A stretch of DNA of 64,000 nt from Palleronia pelagia (GTDB lineage Bacteria; Pseudomonadota; Alphaproteobacteria; Rhodobacterales; Rhodobacteraceae). The stretch is taken from contig NZ_FOCM01000011.1 of assembly GCF_900110115.1 (NCBI RefSeq), positions 21,116 to 85,115 of the forward strand, written 5' to 3'. A program made the translations under genes and the position numbers. Shown here one piece after another: positions 1-8,303 of the stretch (positions are counted from its first letter, which is position 1; each line of letters opens with the position of its first letter). The notes below the pieces were generated by a model, which did no database searches, was not told the DNA's origin, and saw only the letters and a program-made list of their open reading frames with translations.

Positions 1-266
1 GTGGCGTTCTCGCGCACGCCAGACTTGTAGTCGTGCAGCGCCGAAAGCATGTATTCGCGCGGCAGTCCCGCAAGGGGCGGGATCCGCCCGCCCCCGCCGT
101 GGCAGGCCGTGCATTCGGTCGCGAGGTATTCGCCGTAGGCCACGTCGCCCTCGATCTCGAGCAGGGCATCGATCGGCGCCACGTCCTCGGCCGACACGCC
201 GGTCGCGCACACCAATGCCAGCATCATCCCGGCGCAAGCGGAACTGTATCCCCGATCACTGGCCAT
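1..266 (-). CDS. soxE: SoxE, c-type cytochrome (5' part only, cut by window edge)
   Basis: Only the first 88 residues are present. A hydrophobic N-terminal stretch reads as a signal peptide (alanine/methionine/leucine rich, ending near VSAED), so the protein should be periplasmic. It is followed by a CTACH heme-c attachment motif and a glycine-rich loop. SoxE is a small, probably diheme cytochrome c encoded after soxD in Paracoccus-type sox operons and thought to pass electrons from the Sox system. The ATG (264-266) overlaps the 3' end of soxD by 11 bases, which implies translational coupling. Identity rests on the heme motif plus position; the C-terminal half, including any second heme, is outside the window. 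Confidence 0.8.
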   Translation of the reverse strand, partial: MASDRGYSSACAGMMLALVCATGVSAEDVAPIDALLEIEGDVAYGEYLATECTACHGGGGRIPPLAGLPREYMLSALHDYKSGVRENA

Positions 267-1674
267 GACTGGCCAGGAAAGCGATGATCGCGTCGCGGTC
301 GGCCGTGTCGCGCAGTCCGCGAAAGGACATCTTCGTCCCCGGCATGTAGCCGCGCGGGTCCTCCAGATAGGCCGCGAGCGTCTCGTGGTTCCAAATCAGC
401 CCTTCGGCATTGGCGTCCTCCAGGGCCGAGGAATAGCGGAAGCCGTCGACCGAACCGGCCGTGCGCCCCACCACGCCGTTCAACTGCGGGCCGACCTTGT
501 TGTCCGCGCCCTCACCCACCGCGTGACAGGCCTGGCACTGGCGGAAAAGCTTTTCGCCCGACGCCACCAGTTCGGGGTCCAGCGCCGCGACCTCTTCGGC
601 GGGCACCGCTTCAACGGCCACGGTGTCTTCCCGGGGCGTCTCGGCTTCGGCCTCGGCGACCTCAAGCTCGGTCGCATTGCCGTCGGTCGCCATGTCGGTG
701 GCGCTGACCGCCTCGGCCGGTGCCTCGGCGGCGGTCTCGACCGCGTCGGCCTCGCCTTCCGGTGTCACGTCCAGCACGCGGGCGCGCATGGTTATCTCGA
801 CCGCGTCCTTGCAGTTTTCCATGCAGGGCTCGGTCCGCCACTGCGCCAATTCGGCCTCGGCGCGATCGTCCGGAAAGAAACCGTCGGCGTTGGGCATTTC
901 GACGTCCAGGAACGTGTCGCGCGACAGCTCGAAATCATCCTCGACCACGTTGTTTAGATAGAGAATATAGGCCGTCAGGGCGTAAACCTGATCAGGCTCC
1001 AGCGACTGTGCGTTGCCGAAGGGCATCGCGCGGTGGATGTAGTCGTAGACTGTCGAGAGGTAGGGCCAGTAGCTGCCCACGGTCTTGACCGGGTCCTTGC
1101 GGTCCAACGTGTCCCAGCCACCCGCGATCACCGGCCAACGGCCCACCGCCTCGCCGAAATCGCCGTGGCACATGGCGCAGTTCTCGACCCAGACCTCTTC
1201 GCCCGTCCAGACATCGCCCGACCCCTCGGGCAGGCCGGTTCCGTCGGGGCGGATGTCAATGTCCCACGCCGCGACTTCCGCTTCCAATGCGCGACGGCCC
1301 AAACCGAACCCGCCCTCGCGCGACAGTTGGGTGCCGGTCGCCTCAAGGGCGTCGGCGGCGGCCTGCACGACATCGGTCCCTGCGGCAGCGTCGCTGTTGC
1401 CTTCCATCGGCGCCGTATCGGCCGTGTTCTCGTCCGCATGAGCGGGCGTGACCAGGGAGGCCGTGGCGACATGTTCGGCGCCCTCGACGATGTCCGCTGC
1501 AACCTCGGCCAACGCTTCGGGCTGCGCGACGGTCGTTGCCTGAGACACGCGGTAAGCACCGTCGACGGGGCGGAAGATCATGCTGTCCGCACCGATCACT
1601 GCCGCGCCCAGGACCGCGCCGGTCCCGACGAGGGCCGGGATCAGGATCTGCACGGTGTTAAGAGATCTCGACAT
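256..1674 (-). CDS. soxD: SoxD, diheme cytochrome c subunit of sulfane dehydrogenase Sox(CD)2
   Basis: SoxD pairs with the molybdoprotein SoxC to oxidise the sulfane sulfur bound to SoxYZ, a six-electron step in the periplasm. The protein (472 aa from the ATG at 1674) has an N-terminal hydrophobic segment (about residues 10-30), a first heme site CAMCH (about 166-170), a CMENC cysteine pair near 287-291, and a second heme site CQACH (about 380-384) in a mitochondrial-type cytochrome c domain with a PGTKM methionine-ligand motif near the end. The two domains are joined by a long Ala/Glu-rich linker (roughly 305-365). The start overlaps the soxC 3' end by 17 bases. A start seven codons upstream is possible but adds unconserved residues. 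Confidence 0.93.
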   Translation of the reverse strand: MSRSLNTVQILIPALVGTGAVLGAAVIGADSMIFRPVDGAYRVSQATTVAQPEALAEVAADIVEGAEHVATASLVTPAHADENTADTAPMEGNSDAAAGTDVVQAAADALEATGTQLSREGGFGLGRRALEAEVAAWDIDIRPDGTGLPEGSGDVWTGEEVWVENCAMCHGDFGEAVGRWPVIAGGWDTLDRKDPVKTVGSYWPYLSTVYDYIHRAMPFGNAQSLEPDQVYALTAYILYLNNVVEDDFELSRDTFLDVEMPNADGFFPDDRAEAELAQWRTEPCMENCKDAVEITMRARVLDVTPEGEADAVETAAEAPAEAVSATDMATDGNATELEVAEAEAETPREDTVAVEAVPAEEVAALDPELVASGEKLFRQCQACHAVGEGADNKVGPQLNGVVGRTAGSVDGFRYSSALEDANAEGLIWNHETLAAYLEDPRGYMPGTKMSFRGLRDTADRDAIIAFLASHGQ

Positions 1675-2908
1675 TCTCGGCCTCCCCGTTGGCATTCACG
1701 GCCCAGGTCTGAATGCCGTTATTGTGGTAAATCGAATTCTCGCCGCGCACCTGGCGCAGCATGTCCTTGGTGGGCTGCACGTAGCCGGTGCTGTCCATGG
1801 CGCGGCTTTGCAGCAGGAGGGGCGCGCCGTCCCAGTCCATCTCGTAGTAGAAACGGTGCATGGACTTATCCATCGATGGGCCGGACATGCGGGCCTCGTG
1901 CCAGGTCACGCCGCCATCGGTGGTCACGTCCACACGCGGGACGGTGCCCCGGCCGGACCAGGCGACGCCAGTGATGACCAGCGGGCCCCTGCCGTGGGTG
2001 ATGGGGGCCTGTGGGCTGGGGTTGGTGATGACCGACTTGGCGTCCATCTCCCATGTCCATTTGCGGGCGCGGCCGTTATCCAGGAGGTCGGTGTATTTGC
2101 TGGTTTCCTCGCGGTGCTCCCAAGGCTGATCGCCCACTTCGAGGCGGCGCAGCCATTTCACCCACATGTTGCCTTCCCAGCCCGGAACGACCAGCCGGAC
2201 GGGATACCCCTGCTCGGGGCGAAGCGCCTCGCCGTTCATCTTGAAGGCGACGAGACAATCGTCCAGCGCCTTTTCCATGGGGATCGAACGGGTCATGGCG
2301 GACGCATCCGCGCCCTCGGCCAGCAGCCACTTGCCCCCGGTCTTTACGCCTGCCTCTTCCAACAGCAGCCGCAGCGGCACGCCGGTATACATGACGTTGT
2401 GGATCATGCCGTGGGTGTACTGGCAGCCGTTCAGCTGCGCGCCCGCCCATTCCATGCCCGAGTTCGCGGCGCATTCCAGGAAATGCACGCGGTTCACGCG
2501 CGGAAAGCGCATGAGGTCCGCCATGGTGAATACCAGCGGGGTGTCCACGAGCCCGTTGATCATCAGGCGGTGCTGCGCCGGATCGACCTCAGCGATGCCT
2601 GCATGGTGCCGCTCGAAGCACAATCCATTGGGCGTGATGATGCCGTCGAGCTCGTGCAGCGGCGTGAAGTTGACCGACGATACCGGATCGGCGGTGAGCC
2701 ATTCAACGTTGCGGCGCACCACATGGGCTTCGTGCTCGGACGGATGACCATAGGGGCGAGCGTCCACGCCCTCGCCCAGATACCGCATCCATGGCTGAAG
2801 CTCGGTGATGGCGGGGTCGGCCTGCTGGGCCACCGCGCGGCTGCCGGTGACGGCGGCGCCGGCAACGGCGGCCCCTTTAAGGAAGGCGCGGCGTGTCGTG
2901 TCGCTCAT
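1658..2908 (-). CDS. soxC: SoxC, molybdenum cofactor subunit of sulfane dehydrogenase
   Basis: Sulfite-oxidase-family molybdoprotein that forms Sox(CD)2 with SoxD and oxidises the outer sulfur on SoxY. The N-terminus carries a twin-arginine signal (TTRRAFLKGAA), as expected for a cofactor-loaded periplasmic enzyme. The conserved cysteine that ligates molybdenum lies in HFLECAANSG. The C-terminal dimerisation domain has a typical GVAWSG start and is followed by a WAVNANGE-like end. The start is placed at the second ATG (2908) because GGAGG lies 7 bases upstream of it and directly abuts the first ATG. The product is 416 aa, usual for the family. It sits 16 bases after soxB and overlaps soxD. 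Confidence 0.96.
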   Translation of the reverse strand: MSDTTRRAFLKGAAVAGAAVTGSRAVAQQADPAITELQPWMRYLGEGVDARPYGHPSEHEAHVVRRNVEWLTADPVSSVNFTPLHELDGIITPNGLCFERHHAGIAEVDPAQHRLMINGLVDTPLVFTMADLMRFPRVNRVHFLECAANSGMEWAGAQLNGCQYTHGMIHNVMYTGVPLRLLLEEAGVKTGGKWLLAEGADASAMTRSIPMEKALDDCLVAFKMNGEALRPEQGYPVRLVVPGWEGNMWVKWLRRLEVGDQPWEHREETSKYTDLLDNGRARKWTWEMDAKSVITNPSPQAPITHGRGPLVITGVAWSGRGTVPRVDVTTDGGVTWHEARMSGPSMDKSMHRFYYEMDWDGAPLLLQSRAMDSTGYVQPTKDMLRQVRGENSIYHNNGIQTWAVNANGEAENVEIS

Positions 2909-2924
2909 GGTCATCCTCCGTTGG

Positions 2925-4619
2925 TCAACCGGCCTTCAGGGCGACGGTCGTGTTCTCGGGCACGCTGACGGTGCCCTGGTTGCGAATGTGGCTTTCGACC
3001 ACGTCCCAGATCGGCGGGCCCTCGGTGCCTTCGTTGACCGAAGCCCAGCCGGCGATGACGTAGCTCCGGGAGGGATCGATCGGCTCGCCCGTGGACAGCA
3101 TGGTGAGGTCGGACAGGCGGCTTCCCTGCTCGGCGGCGATGTCGATGCGGTAGCCCAGGCCCCCGACGCGAACCATGTCGCCGCCCTGCTGGTAATAGGG
3201 ATCGGGGTTGAACAGGTTGTCGGCCACGTCCTCCAGCACGATCTTCAGCATGTCGCCCGTCATCTCGGTGCGGTAGGCCGCCGGATAGCTCATGGCCGTC
3301 GCGTTGAAGATATCCTCGCGCGTGATGTCCTGGCCCGGCATCACCGATGCGCCCCAGCGGAAGCCCGGCGACAGCGCGATCTCGGCGTCGCGTTCAGTGA
3401 GCAGCGCCTGGCAGATCAGGTCGTCCCAGGTGCCGTTGAAATTGCCCCTGCGGTAAAGAAGGCTATCGGTCTGGCCGATCACCTCGGCCATCTCGTCGGC
3501 GAAGGGGGCGCGGGTCTCGCTCACCAGCGCCGCCATCTCGGGGTCCGGCGCGATCACGTCCGCGAAGATCGGGATCAGGCGGTGGCGCACTTCGCCCACC
3601 CGCCCGTCGGCAACGTCCAGATCCACGCGGCTGACGAACTTGCCGTGGCTACCGCTGGCGATCAGGTGGGTGTCACCGACGCGCACGGGTTCCGGCAGCG
3701 CGTCATGGGTATGACCGGTCAGGATCACGTCGATGCCCGGCACCTCGGCCGCCAACTTGCGGTCCACGTCGAAGCCGTTGTGACTGAGCACCACGACCAC
3801 CTCGGCCCCGCCGGCGCGGGCCTCTTCGACCACCTCGGCCATGCGTTCAGCCCGGACACCGAAACTCAGATCCGGAAACATCCACGACGGGTTCGCGATG
3901 GGAAGATAGGGGAAGGCCTGGCCGATCACGGCGACCTGTGTGCCGTTCCGCTCGAACCGGGTCATCGGCTCGTAGGCCGGTTCGTCCCACATGGCGTCGA
4001 AAATGTTAGCGCCCAGGAAGGGGCAACCGAGCTCATTCTCGACGATCTCGGTCACGCGGTCGATGCCCAGCGTGAATTCCCAGTGCGAGGTCATGGCCTC
4101 GACACCCAGCGCGTTGAAAAGCCGTACCATGTCGCCGCCATTCGTGCGCAGCGAGGGCAGCGATCCCTGCCAGGTGTCGCCGCCATCCAGCAGGATCGCG
4201 CCCGGCGCCTGATCGCGGATCGCTCGGACCACGGTGGCGATACGGTCGAGCCCGCCCATGCGTCCGTATTCCCGGCCCAGCGCCACGAAGTCCTGGTAGG
4301 TCAGAGCGTAGTCCAGAGCGGATCCCTGTTCGATCCCATAGGCCGCGCGGAACTCAGGCCCGGTGATATGCGGCGGCTTGCCCTCGACCTGTCCGACACC
4401 AAGGTTGATCGACGGCTCGCGGAACCAGATCGGCTGGGTCTGCGCATGGATGTCGGTGACGTGGACAACGGTCACATCGCCCGCCCGAGGCGCGCCGATC
4501 AGCCCGTCCTGCGTCAGCGACTGCTGGGCGGCAAGGCGGCCCCAGTTGCCGGTGGCCGACAGACCCCACAACGCCGAGGTGGCAAGACCCGCTTGAAGAA
4601 AATCACGGCGCGAGATCAT
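2925..4619 (-). CDS. soxB: SoxB, thiosulfohydrolase
   Basis: Periplasmic 5'-nucleotidase-like metallohydrolase that releases sulfate from the thiosulfonate group on the SoxY cysteine, using a di-manganese centre. The 564-aa protein starts with a Tat signal (MISRRDFLQAG). Metallophosphoesterase motifs are visible: HVTDIHAQ near the N-terminus, LLDGGDTWQGS (GD motif), a SHNGFDVD block and a GHTHDALP block. The C-terminal 5'-nucleotidase domain contains SPGFRWG and AMSYPAAYRTEMTG. An AAGGAT ribosome-binding site precedes the ATG. A 93-base gap with a hairpin separates it from soxA, so soxB may be expressed at a different level from soxXYZA. Confidence 0.97.
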   Translation of the reverse strand: MISRRDFLQAGLATSALWGLSATGNWGRLAAQQSLTQDGLIGAPRAGDVTVVHVTDIHAQTQPIWFREPSINLGVGQVEGKPPHITGPEFRAAYGIEQGSALDYALTYQDFVALGREYGRMGGLDRIATVVRAIRDQAPGAILLDGGDTWQGSLPSLRTNGGDMVRLFNALGVEAMTSHWEFTLGIDRVTEIVENELGCPFLGANIFDAMWDEPAYEPMTRFERNGTQVAVIGQAFPYLPIANPSWMFPDLSFGVRAERMAEVVEEARAGGAEVVVVLSHNGFDVDRKLAAEVPGIDVILTGHTHDALPEPVRVGDTHLIASGSHGKFVSRVDLDVADGRVGEVRHRLIPIFADVIAPDPEMAALVSETRAPFADEMAEVIGQTDSLLYRRGNFNGTWDDLICQALLTERDAEIALSPGFRWGASVMPGQDITREDIFNATAMSYPAAYRTEMTGDMLKIVLEDVADNLFNPDPYYQQGGDMVRVGGLGYRIDIAAEQGSRLSDLTMLSTGEPIDPSRSYVIAGWASVNEGTEGPPIWDVVESHIRNQGTVSVPENTTVALKAG

Positions 4620-4676
4620 CGGGGATCCTTCCGTTCTGTCACATTCTAATTGCAGAATGCGATTTTGTAGAAATAT

Positions 4677-4701
4677 GCCCCGGACGGCGAACCGCCGGGG
4701 C
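4677..4701 (-). terminator. GC-rich hairpin between soxA and soxB
   Basis: The strands GCCCCGG (4677-4683) and CCGGGGC (4695-4701) pair perfectly. An inner CGG/CCG stem closes a CGAA loop with one bulged A. Reading leftward, the hairpin follows the soxA stop by 12 bases and is succeeded by an AU-rich but not U-only tract. It could be a partial terminator or an mRNA-stabilising hairpin that sets the soxA:soxB ratio. Confidence 0.5.
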
Positions 4702-4712
4702 GTTTCGTCGAA

Positions 4713-5549
4713 CTAGTTGCGGACCGCGGGGCCTTCGACGCTCAGCCCGTTACCGCGAGAGGCAACGTAGAGCTCGAGTGCGATGAACTCGGGGCTTCCG
4801 GGGCTGAAAGTCTCGGCACGGGTGTCGCGCACGCACCCCTTGAACCGGTCATGCACCGAGTTCAGCTTGGCGTTTTTCAGCCGGTAGGTCGGGAAGCCGT
4901 TGATCTGGCCCTGGCTCAGGTGATCGGCGCGGATCATGTTGCCATAATTGTCTTCGTGACAATTCGCACAGCTGAGCTCGAGCTGGCCGTACCGGGTATA
5001 GTAGATCTCCTTGCCCTGAAGCCAGGTGTCATGGGCGGGGCCGTCGATGGCGACATTCACCGGCATGCCCCGCGACACCGACGCGAGAAGCGCCGACATG
5101 TTGGTCATGGGTTGCGACGTGTAACCCCAGGCCTCGGCCCCTGCCCGCTCGGTGATGCATTCGTTGATCTGCATCTCGATGGTCTGGACCTCTTCGCGCT
5201 CGGGATCCCATTTGGGATAGACTGCGCGAGCTCCGGCCAATGTCTCGGGACTTTCGTGGCACGACGCGCAGGATTGGTCAGTGTCGCCGAGCGGCTGCGA
5301 GAAGGCCGTGCGCCCGTCCTCGGCGAAGATCATGCCGGGATTCTCGAAATCGTCGGCCTCGAAGGCCTGCGTTTCGGGCGAACGGAATTCCCATCCAGAC
5401 ATCACCTCGCGCACGTATTCCATATGCTCCGGCGCGGGTGCCCGGGTCGTGATCGGGATCTCGCCGTTGATGACGAGTTCGGGGCCTTCGGCCTGTGCGG
5501 TCGTGGCGCCAAGCACCAGCGCCATGGCGGTCATCGTTCTGAACAACAT
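4713..5549 (-). CDS. soxA: SoxA, diheme L-cysteine S-thiosulfotransferase subunit
   Basis: With SoxX it forms the SoxAX heterodimer that conjugates thiosulfate to the SoxY carrier cysteine. The 278-aa protein has a signal peptide ending near TAQA (residue 20). It has two heme-binding motifs, CASCH (94-98) and CANCH (194-198), so this is the diheme type. The catalytic heme-ligand cysteine that carries the persulfide is in RFKGC (Cys239). The start is at the ATG preceded by GAGGAGG; longer in-frame starts add residues ahead of the signal peptide. It lies 28 bases downstream of soxZ in the soxXYZA unit. Confidence 0.96.
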   Translation of the reverse strand: MLFRTMTAMALVLGATTAQAEGPELVINGEIPITTRAPAPEHMEYVREVMSGWEFRSPETQAFEADDFENPGMIFAEDGRTAFSQPLGDTDQSCASCHESPETLAGARAVYPKWDPEREEVQTIEMQINECITERAGAEAWGYTSQPMTNMSALLASVSRGMPVNVAIDGPAHDTWLQGKEIYYTRYGQLELSCANCHEDNYGNMIRADHLSQGQINGFPTYRLKNAKLNSVHDRFKGCVRDTRAETFSPGSPEFIALELYVASRGNGLSVEGPAVRN

Positions 5550-5577
5550 CGGTCCTCCTCCCTTCTGCCCATGCGGC

Positions 5578-5907
5578 TTATTCGACCGTGATGTCCTTGG
5601 ACTCGGTGTAGACCGATCCGTCATCATCGTACCACGTGAACTCGAAGGTGCCGGATTCGGGCACTTTCGACACGAACTCGAAATACGGGTTGGTCGAGAT
5701 CGCGGGCTCCATCGTGACGTCGATGACGGTCTCGCCGTTGAAGGTGGTCACGAAGCGGTTGATGATCGACCGCGGGATGGTGTTGCCTTCCTTGTCCTTG
5801 CGCTGTCCCGACTCCATCGGGTGCGAGATCAGGGTCTTGATGGTGATGTCCTCGCCGGCCGACGCGCTGGACGGCACGCGGACGCGGGGGGTGACGTTGT
5901 CTGCCAT
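5578..5907 (-). CDS. soxZ: SoxZ, sulfur-carrier complex subunit
   Basis: Structural partner of SoxY in the SoxYZ carrier on which all Sox reactions take place. The 109-aa protein has no signal peptide; in the family it is exported by hitch-hiking with Tat-dependent SoxY. The start PRVRVP, the ISHPMESGQRKD block and the NRFVTTFNGE block are characteristic of SoxZ. An AAGGAG-like site precedes the ATG at 5907. It lies 25 bases from soxY, so the pair should be co-translated. Confidence 0.96.
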   Translation of the reverse strand: MADNVTPRVRVPSSASAGEDITIKTLISHPMESGQRKDKEGNTIPRSIINRFVTTFNGETVIDVTMEPAISTNPYFEFVSKVPESGTFEFTWYDDDGSVYTESKDITVE

Positions 5908-5932
5908 GATAATTCTCCTTCGCGTGCGCGGG

Positions 5933-6349
5933 TCAGCCGCCGCAGCCGCCGATGGTGACTTTGACTTCCTGGCTGGCGCGCTGGAACGTGCCGTCGGCCA
6001 TCTTGGCCACCGCGACGACGTCCTGGGTTCCGGCAAGGCGGATGCGGGTCGATGCCATCTGGGCGCCGGACAGGGGGCCGAAATGGAACGTTCCCACATC
6101 AGGGTTCGGGTTGCCGGTGGCCAGGATCAGGATCGCCTCGGCACCGGGCGCATCGACCTCGATCGGAACGGTGTTGCCGTTCTCGGCGATTTCGGGTGCG
6201 GTCAGCTTCAGCGCGCCGCCTTCGGTCAGATCGGCCCCGCCGGTGAATTCGGCGATGGCGTCGGTGGTTGCGTCGGCCCAGCCAATGCGCGGCAGGAAGA
6301 TCGCCGCGGCGGCCCCCAGGGCCAGCGTCCGTCTGCGTGACAGGTTCAT
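5933..6349 (-). CDS. soxY: SoxY, sulfur-carrier protein with GGCGG swinging arm
   Basis: Covalent sulfur carrier of the Sox pathway. The 138-aa precursor starts with a twin-arginine signal (LSRRRTLALGAA) and ends exactly with the GGCGG arm, whose cysteine is loaded with thiosulfate by SoxAX and unloaded by SoxB and SoxCD. The mature part is an immunoglobulin-like domain. It lies 4 bases downstream of soxX, so the two are tightly coupled. Confidence 0.97.
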   Translation of the reverse strand: MNLSRRRTLALGAAAAIFLPRIGWADATTDAIAEFTGGADLTEGGALKLTAPEIAENGNTVPIEVDAPGAEAILILATGNPNPDVGTFHFGPLSGAQMASTRIRLAGTQDVVAVAKMADGTFQRASQEVKVTIGGCGG

Positions 6350-6353
6350 GGTG

Positions 6354-6836
6354 TTACTCCTTGAGCGTCATGAGATAGGCGACCACGTCTTCCACCTGTT
6401 CGGCCGTCAGAAGCGGGTCGAGCGGGCCATCCGCGGCGTTGCCGGTGAACGCGTCGCCGGGGCGCGTGTAGCCTTCGTTCTTGTAAAAGGCGGGCATGAT
6501 CGTGCCGGGAAAGACCATCTTCGCGTTCGCAACGATCCCGCGCAGGTCGGCCTCGGTCCAGCGGTCGGCCACACCGTCAAGTGCCGGCCCCACCTCGCCG
6601 TGAAACGGCACCTCGTCCAGATCACTGACCAGGTGGCAGGCGACGCAGTTGCCCAGGCCCCGGTTGGCCATGACATCGGCGCCCTTGACGGGATCGCCGG
6701 CCGCGCCGGTCAGGGACTCGGCGACCGAGCCGTATTCGTCGTAGACGACGTCCGAAGGTGCAGGCGCTGCGGGGGCCGAGATTGGCGCCAGAACAAGCGC
6801 CACCACCCCTGCCGCGTGGCAGATTCCAGCTTTCAT
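6354..6836 (-). CDS. soxX: SoxX, monoheme cytochrome c subunit of SoxAX
   Basis: Electron-accepting subunit of SoxAX. The 160-aa precursor has a signal peptide ending around SAPAAP, one heme motif CVACH (64-68) and a TIMPAFY methionine-ligand region. The start was taken at the ATG at 6836, preceded by GGGAGG and directly followed by the signal peptide; an upstream ATG in frame adds 22 unlikely residues. It is the first gene after the soxW-soxX gap that holds a putative SoxR operator, so it is probably the first gene of the main inducible soxXYZABCDE transcript. Confidence 0.94.
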   Translation of the reverse strand: MKAGICHAAGVVALVLAPISAPAAPAPSDVVYDEYGSVAESLTGAAGDPVKGADVMANRGLGNCVACHLVSDLDEVPFHGEVGPALDGVADRWTEADLRGIVANAKMVFPGTIMPAFYKNEGYTRPGDAFTGNAADGPLDPLLTAEQVEDVVAYLMTLKE

Positions 6837-6902
6837 GTTTCCTCCCTCGGGTGTTGGATCACCTTGTGTGCAACGGTATTCGACCGATGCACCGCGGATC
6901 AA

Positions 6903-6937
6903 GAACAGATTTCACATTACGAATACAAAATCTGTTC
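6903..6937. promoter_or_regulatory. Putative SoxR operator in the soxW-soxX gap
   Basis: A perfect 10-base inverted repeat, GAACAGATTT (6903-6912) and AAATCTGTTC (6928-6937), flanks an AT-rich centre. A further GGATC/GATCC pair lies just outside. The centre contains ATTACGAATA (6916-6925), matching ATTCAGAATA in the soxS-soxV gap. In Paracoccus pantotrophus SoxR is known to bind these same two intergenic regions. A terminator for a rightward transcript is less likely, as no U tract follows. Confidence 0.6.
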
Positions 6938-6944
6938 GGATCCT

Positions 6945-7535
6945 CTAACCCTCTCGTTCCTCAAGCTTTCTTGCATGGTACTTCTGGAACGGCTCGTCGG
7001 TTTCGTAGCCTTTTTCCAAAACAAAGGTCAGAAGGTTCCGGGTCGTGGAGGCGCTGAAGGCGCCCGGCATCGTCACGATCGCCGCGTCGCTCGCAGTGGC
7101 GTCACTGGGGATGTCTTCGGCCGATTCGGGAAAGAACATGAGCGTCGGCGTGAACATCGCCCCCCAGCGGCGGACCGCGTCCTTCTCGGACATTGCCGCA
7201 CCGTCGAAATCGACGACCTCGACATCGCCGAACATGTTGATCTGGACGACGTAGAAATCCTCGGACAGCATGCGGTCGATCTCGGGCACGACGAAAACCT
7301 CTTCGTGCATCTTTTTGCAGTAGATGCAGCCGCGCTGCTCGATCATGAGCAGCAGGCGCTTGCCCTGCGCTTCGGCATCTTCCAGGTCCTCGCGCAGAAC
7401 GCGGAACGTATCCTGCATCCAGGGGGCCTTGTGCAGGCCGTCATCGCCCAGCACCGGCTCACGCTGCCCGTCGGCCAAGGCGGGTAGGGTCGTCAGCGCC
7501 AGCGCGGCCAGGATCGTCATCGCGTATCGAAGCAT
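6945..7535 (-). CDS. soxW: SoxW, periplasmic thioredoxin
   Basis: Thioredoxin-fold protein (196 aa) with a signal peptide ending near PALAD and a CIYC redox pair (about residues 70-73) in the RGCIYCKKMHEE context typical of SoxW/DsbE-like proteins. It contains a TPTLMFF cis-proline region. SoxW is reduced by the membrane protein SoxV and keeps Sox components, especially the SoxYZ arm, in an active redox state. It lies 11 bases downstream of soxV. The C-terminus is long and charged. Confidence 0.92.
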   Translation of the reverse strand: MLRYAMTILAALALTTLPALADGQREPVLGDDGLHKAPWMQDTFRVLREDLEDAEAQGKRLLLMIEQRGCIYCKKMHEEVFVVPEIDRMLSEDFYVVQINMFGDVEVVDFDGAAMSEKDAVRRWGAMFTPTLMFFPESAEDIPSDATASDAAIVTMPGAFSASTTRNLLTFVLEKGYETDEPFQKYHARKLEEREG

Positions 7536-7546
7536 GGTAAATCTCC

Positions 7547-8287
7547 TTATCCGTAGCGGCTGAAAATCGGGAAGGTCTCGATCATCCACTGGGCGATGGC
7601 GTTCACCGAATTGGTGGCGATCAGGACCGCAAAGAGGATGAGCAATGCTCCCATGATCTTTTCGACGGTGCCCAGATGGCGGCGGAACCGCGTCATGAAG
7701 CGCGTGAAAGGGCCTACGAAAGCGGCAGCCAGCACGAAAGGCGCGGTCATCCCGACGCCGTATGTGAACAGGAGGAATGCGCCGCGCGCGGCGCTGTCGG
7801 TCCCTGCCGCCGTGAACAGGATCGCGGCCAGCACCGGGCCCACGCAGGGCGTCCAGCCGAAGGCAAAGGCCAGCCCCACCACGTAGGCCCCGGCCAGCGA
7901 CAGGTTCGACACATCGCCCGGCTCGGCGCGGAATTGGCGATAGAGGACGGGGATGCGCAGCACGCCCAGAAAGTGCAGGCCCATGGCGAAGATCAGTCCC
8001 GCCGCGATCCAGCGGAGCACGTCGAACCACTGCCGCAGAAGCTGTCCGGCGGTCGAAGCTGACGCCCCCAGCGCCACGAAGATCGTGATCACCCCGGCCG
8101 CGAAGCACAGCCCACCGAACACCGCCCGCGTGCGCAGTACGGCGGGAACGCGACCGTCGGGACCCACGGCCTGCAGCGATCCGCCCGCCAAGTATCCCAA
8201 GTAGAACGGTACCATGGGCAGGATACAAGGTGACAGGAAGGACAGCAGCCCCGCGAAAAGGGCGCCGCCCGCGCTGACGTCGAACAT
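7547..8287 (-). CDS. soxV: SoxV, CcdA-type thiol reductant transporter
   Basis: Six-helix inner membrane protein (246 aa) of the CcdA/DsbD-beta family that moves electrons from cytoplasmic thioredoxin to SoxW. The two redox cysteines lie in LSPCILPMVP (Cys21) and WTPCVGPVLA (Cys148), each beside prolines as in CcdA. The start at 8287 is the only ATG close to the first membrane helix. It is the first leftward gene of the sox cluster and shares a short divergent regulatory region with soxS. Confidence 0.94.
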   Translation of the reverse strand: MFDVSAGGALFAGLLSFLSPCILPMVPFYLGYLAGGSLQAVGPDGRVPAVLRTRAVFGGLCFAAGVITIFVALGASASTAGQLLRQWFDVLRWIAAGLIFAMGLHFLGVLRIPVLYRQFRAEPGDVSNLSLAGAYVVGLAFAFGWTPCVGPVLAAILFTAAGTDSAARGAFLLFTYGVGMTAPFVLAAAFVGPFTRFMTRFRRHLGTVEKIMGALLILFAVLIATNSVNAIAQWMIETFPIFSRYG

Positions 8288-8303
8288 TTTACTCCCTCCC
8301 GCT

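Noticed and set aside
2805..4649. Long reading frame on the + strand (over 600 codons) opposite soxB
   Set aside because: It is antisense to soxB, a strongly supported gene. High GC makes long antisense frames common here; no motif or ribosome-binding site supports it. The same applies to frames opposite rpoD (37242-39176 +), uvrB (17410-19602 -), katG (21401-23923 -), quiC (13974-15923 -) and kpsC (30552-32477 -).
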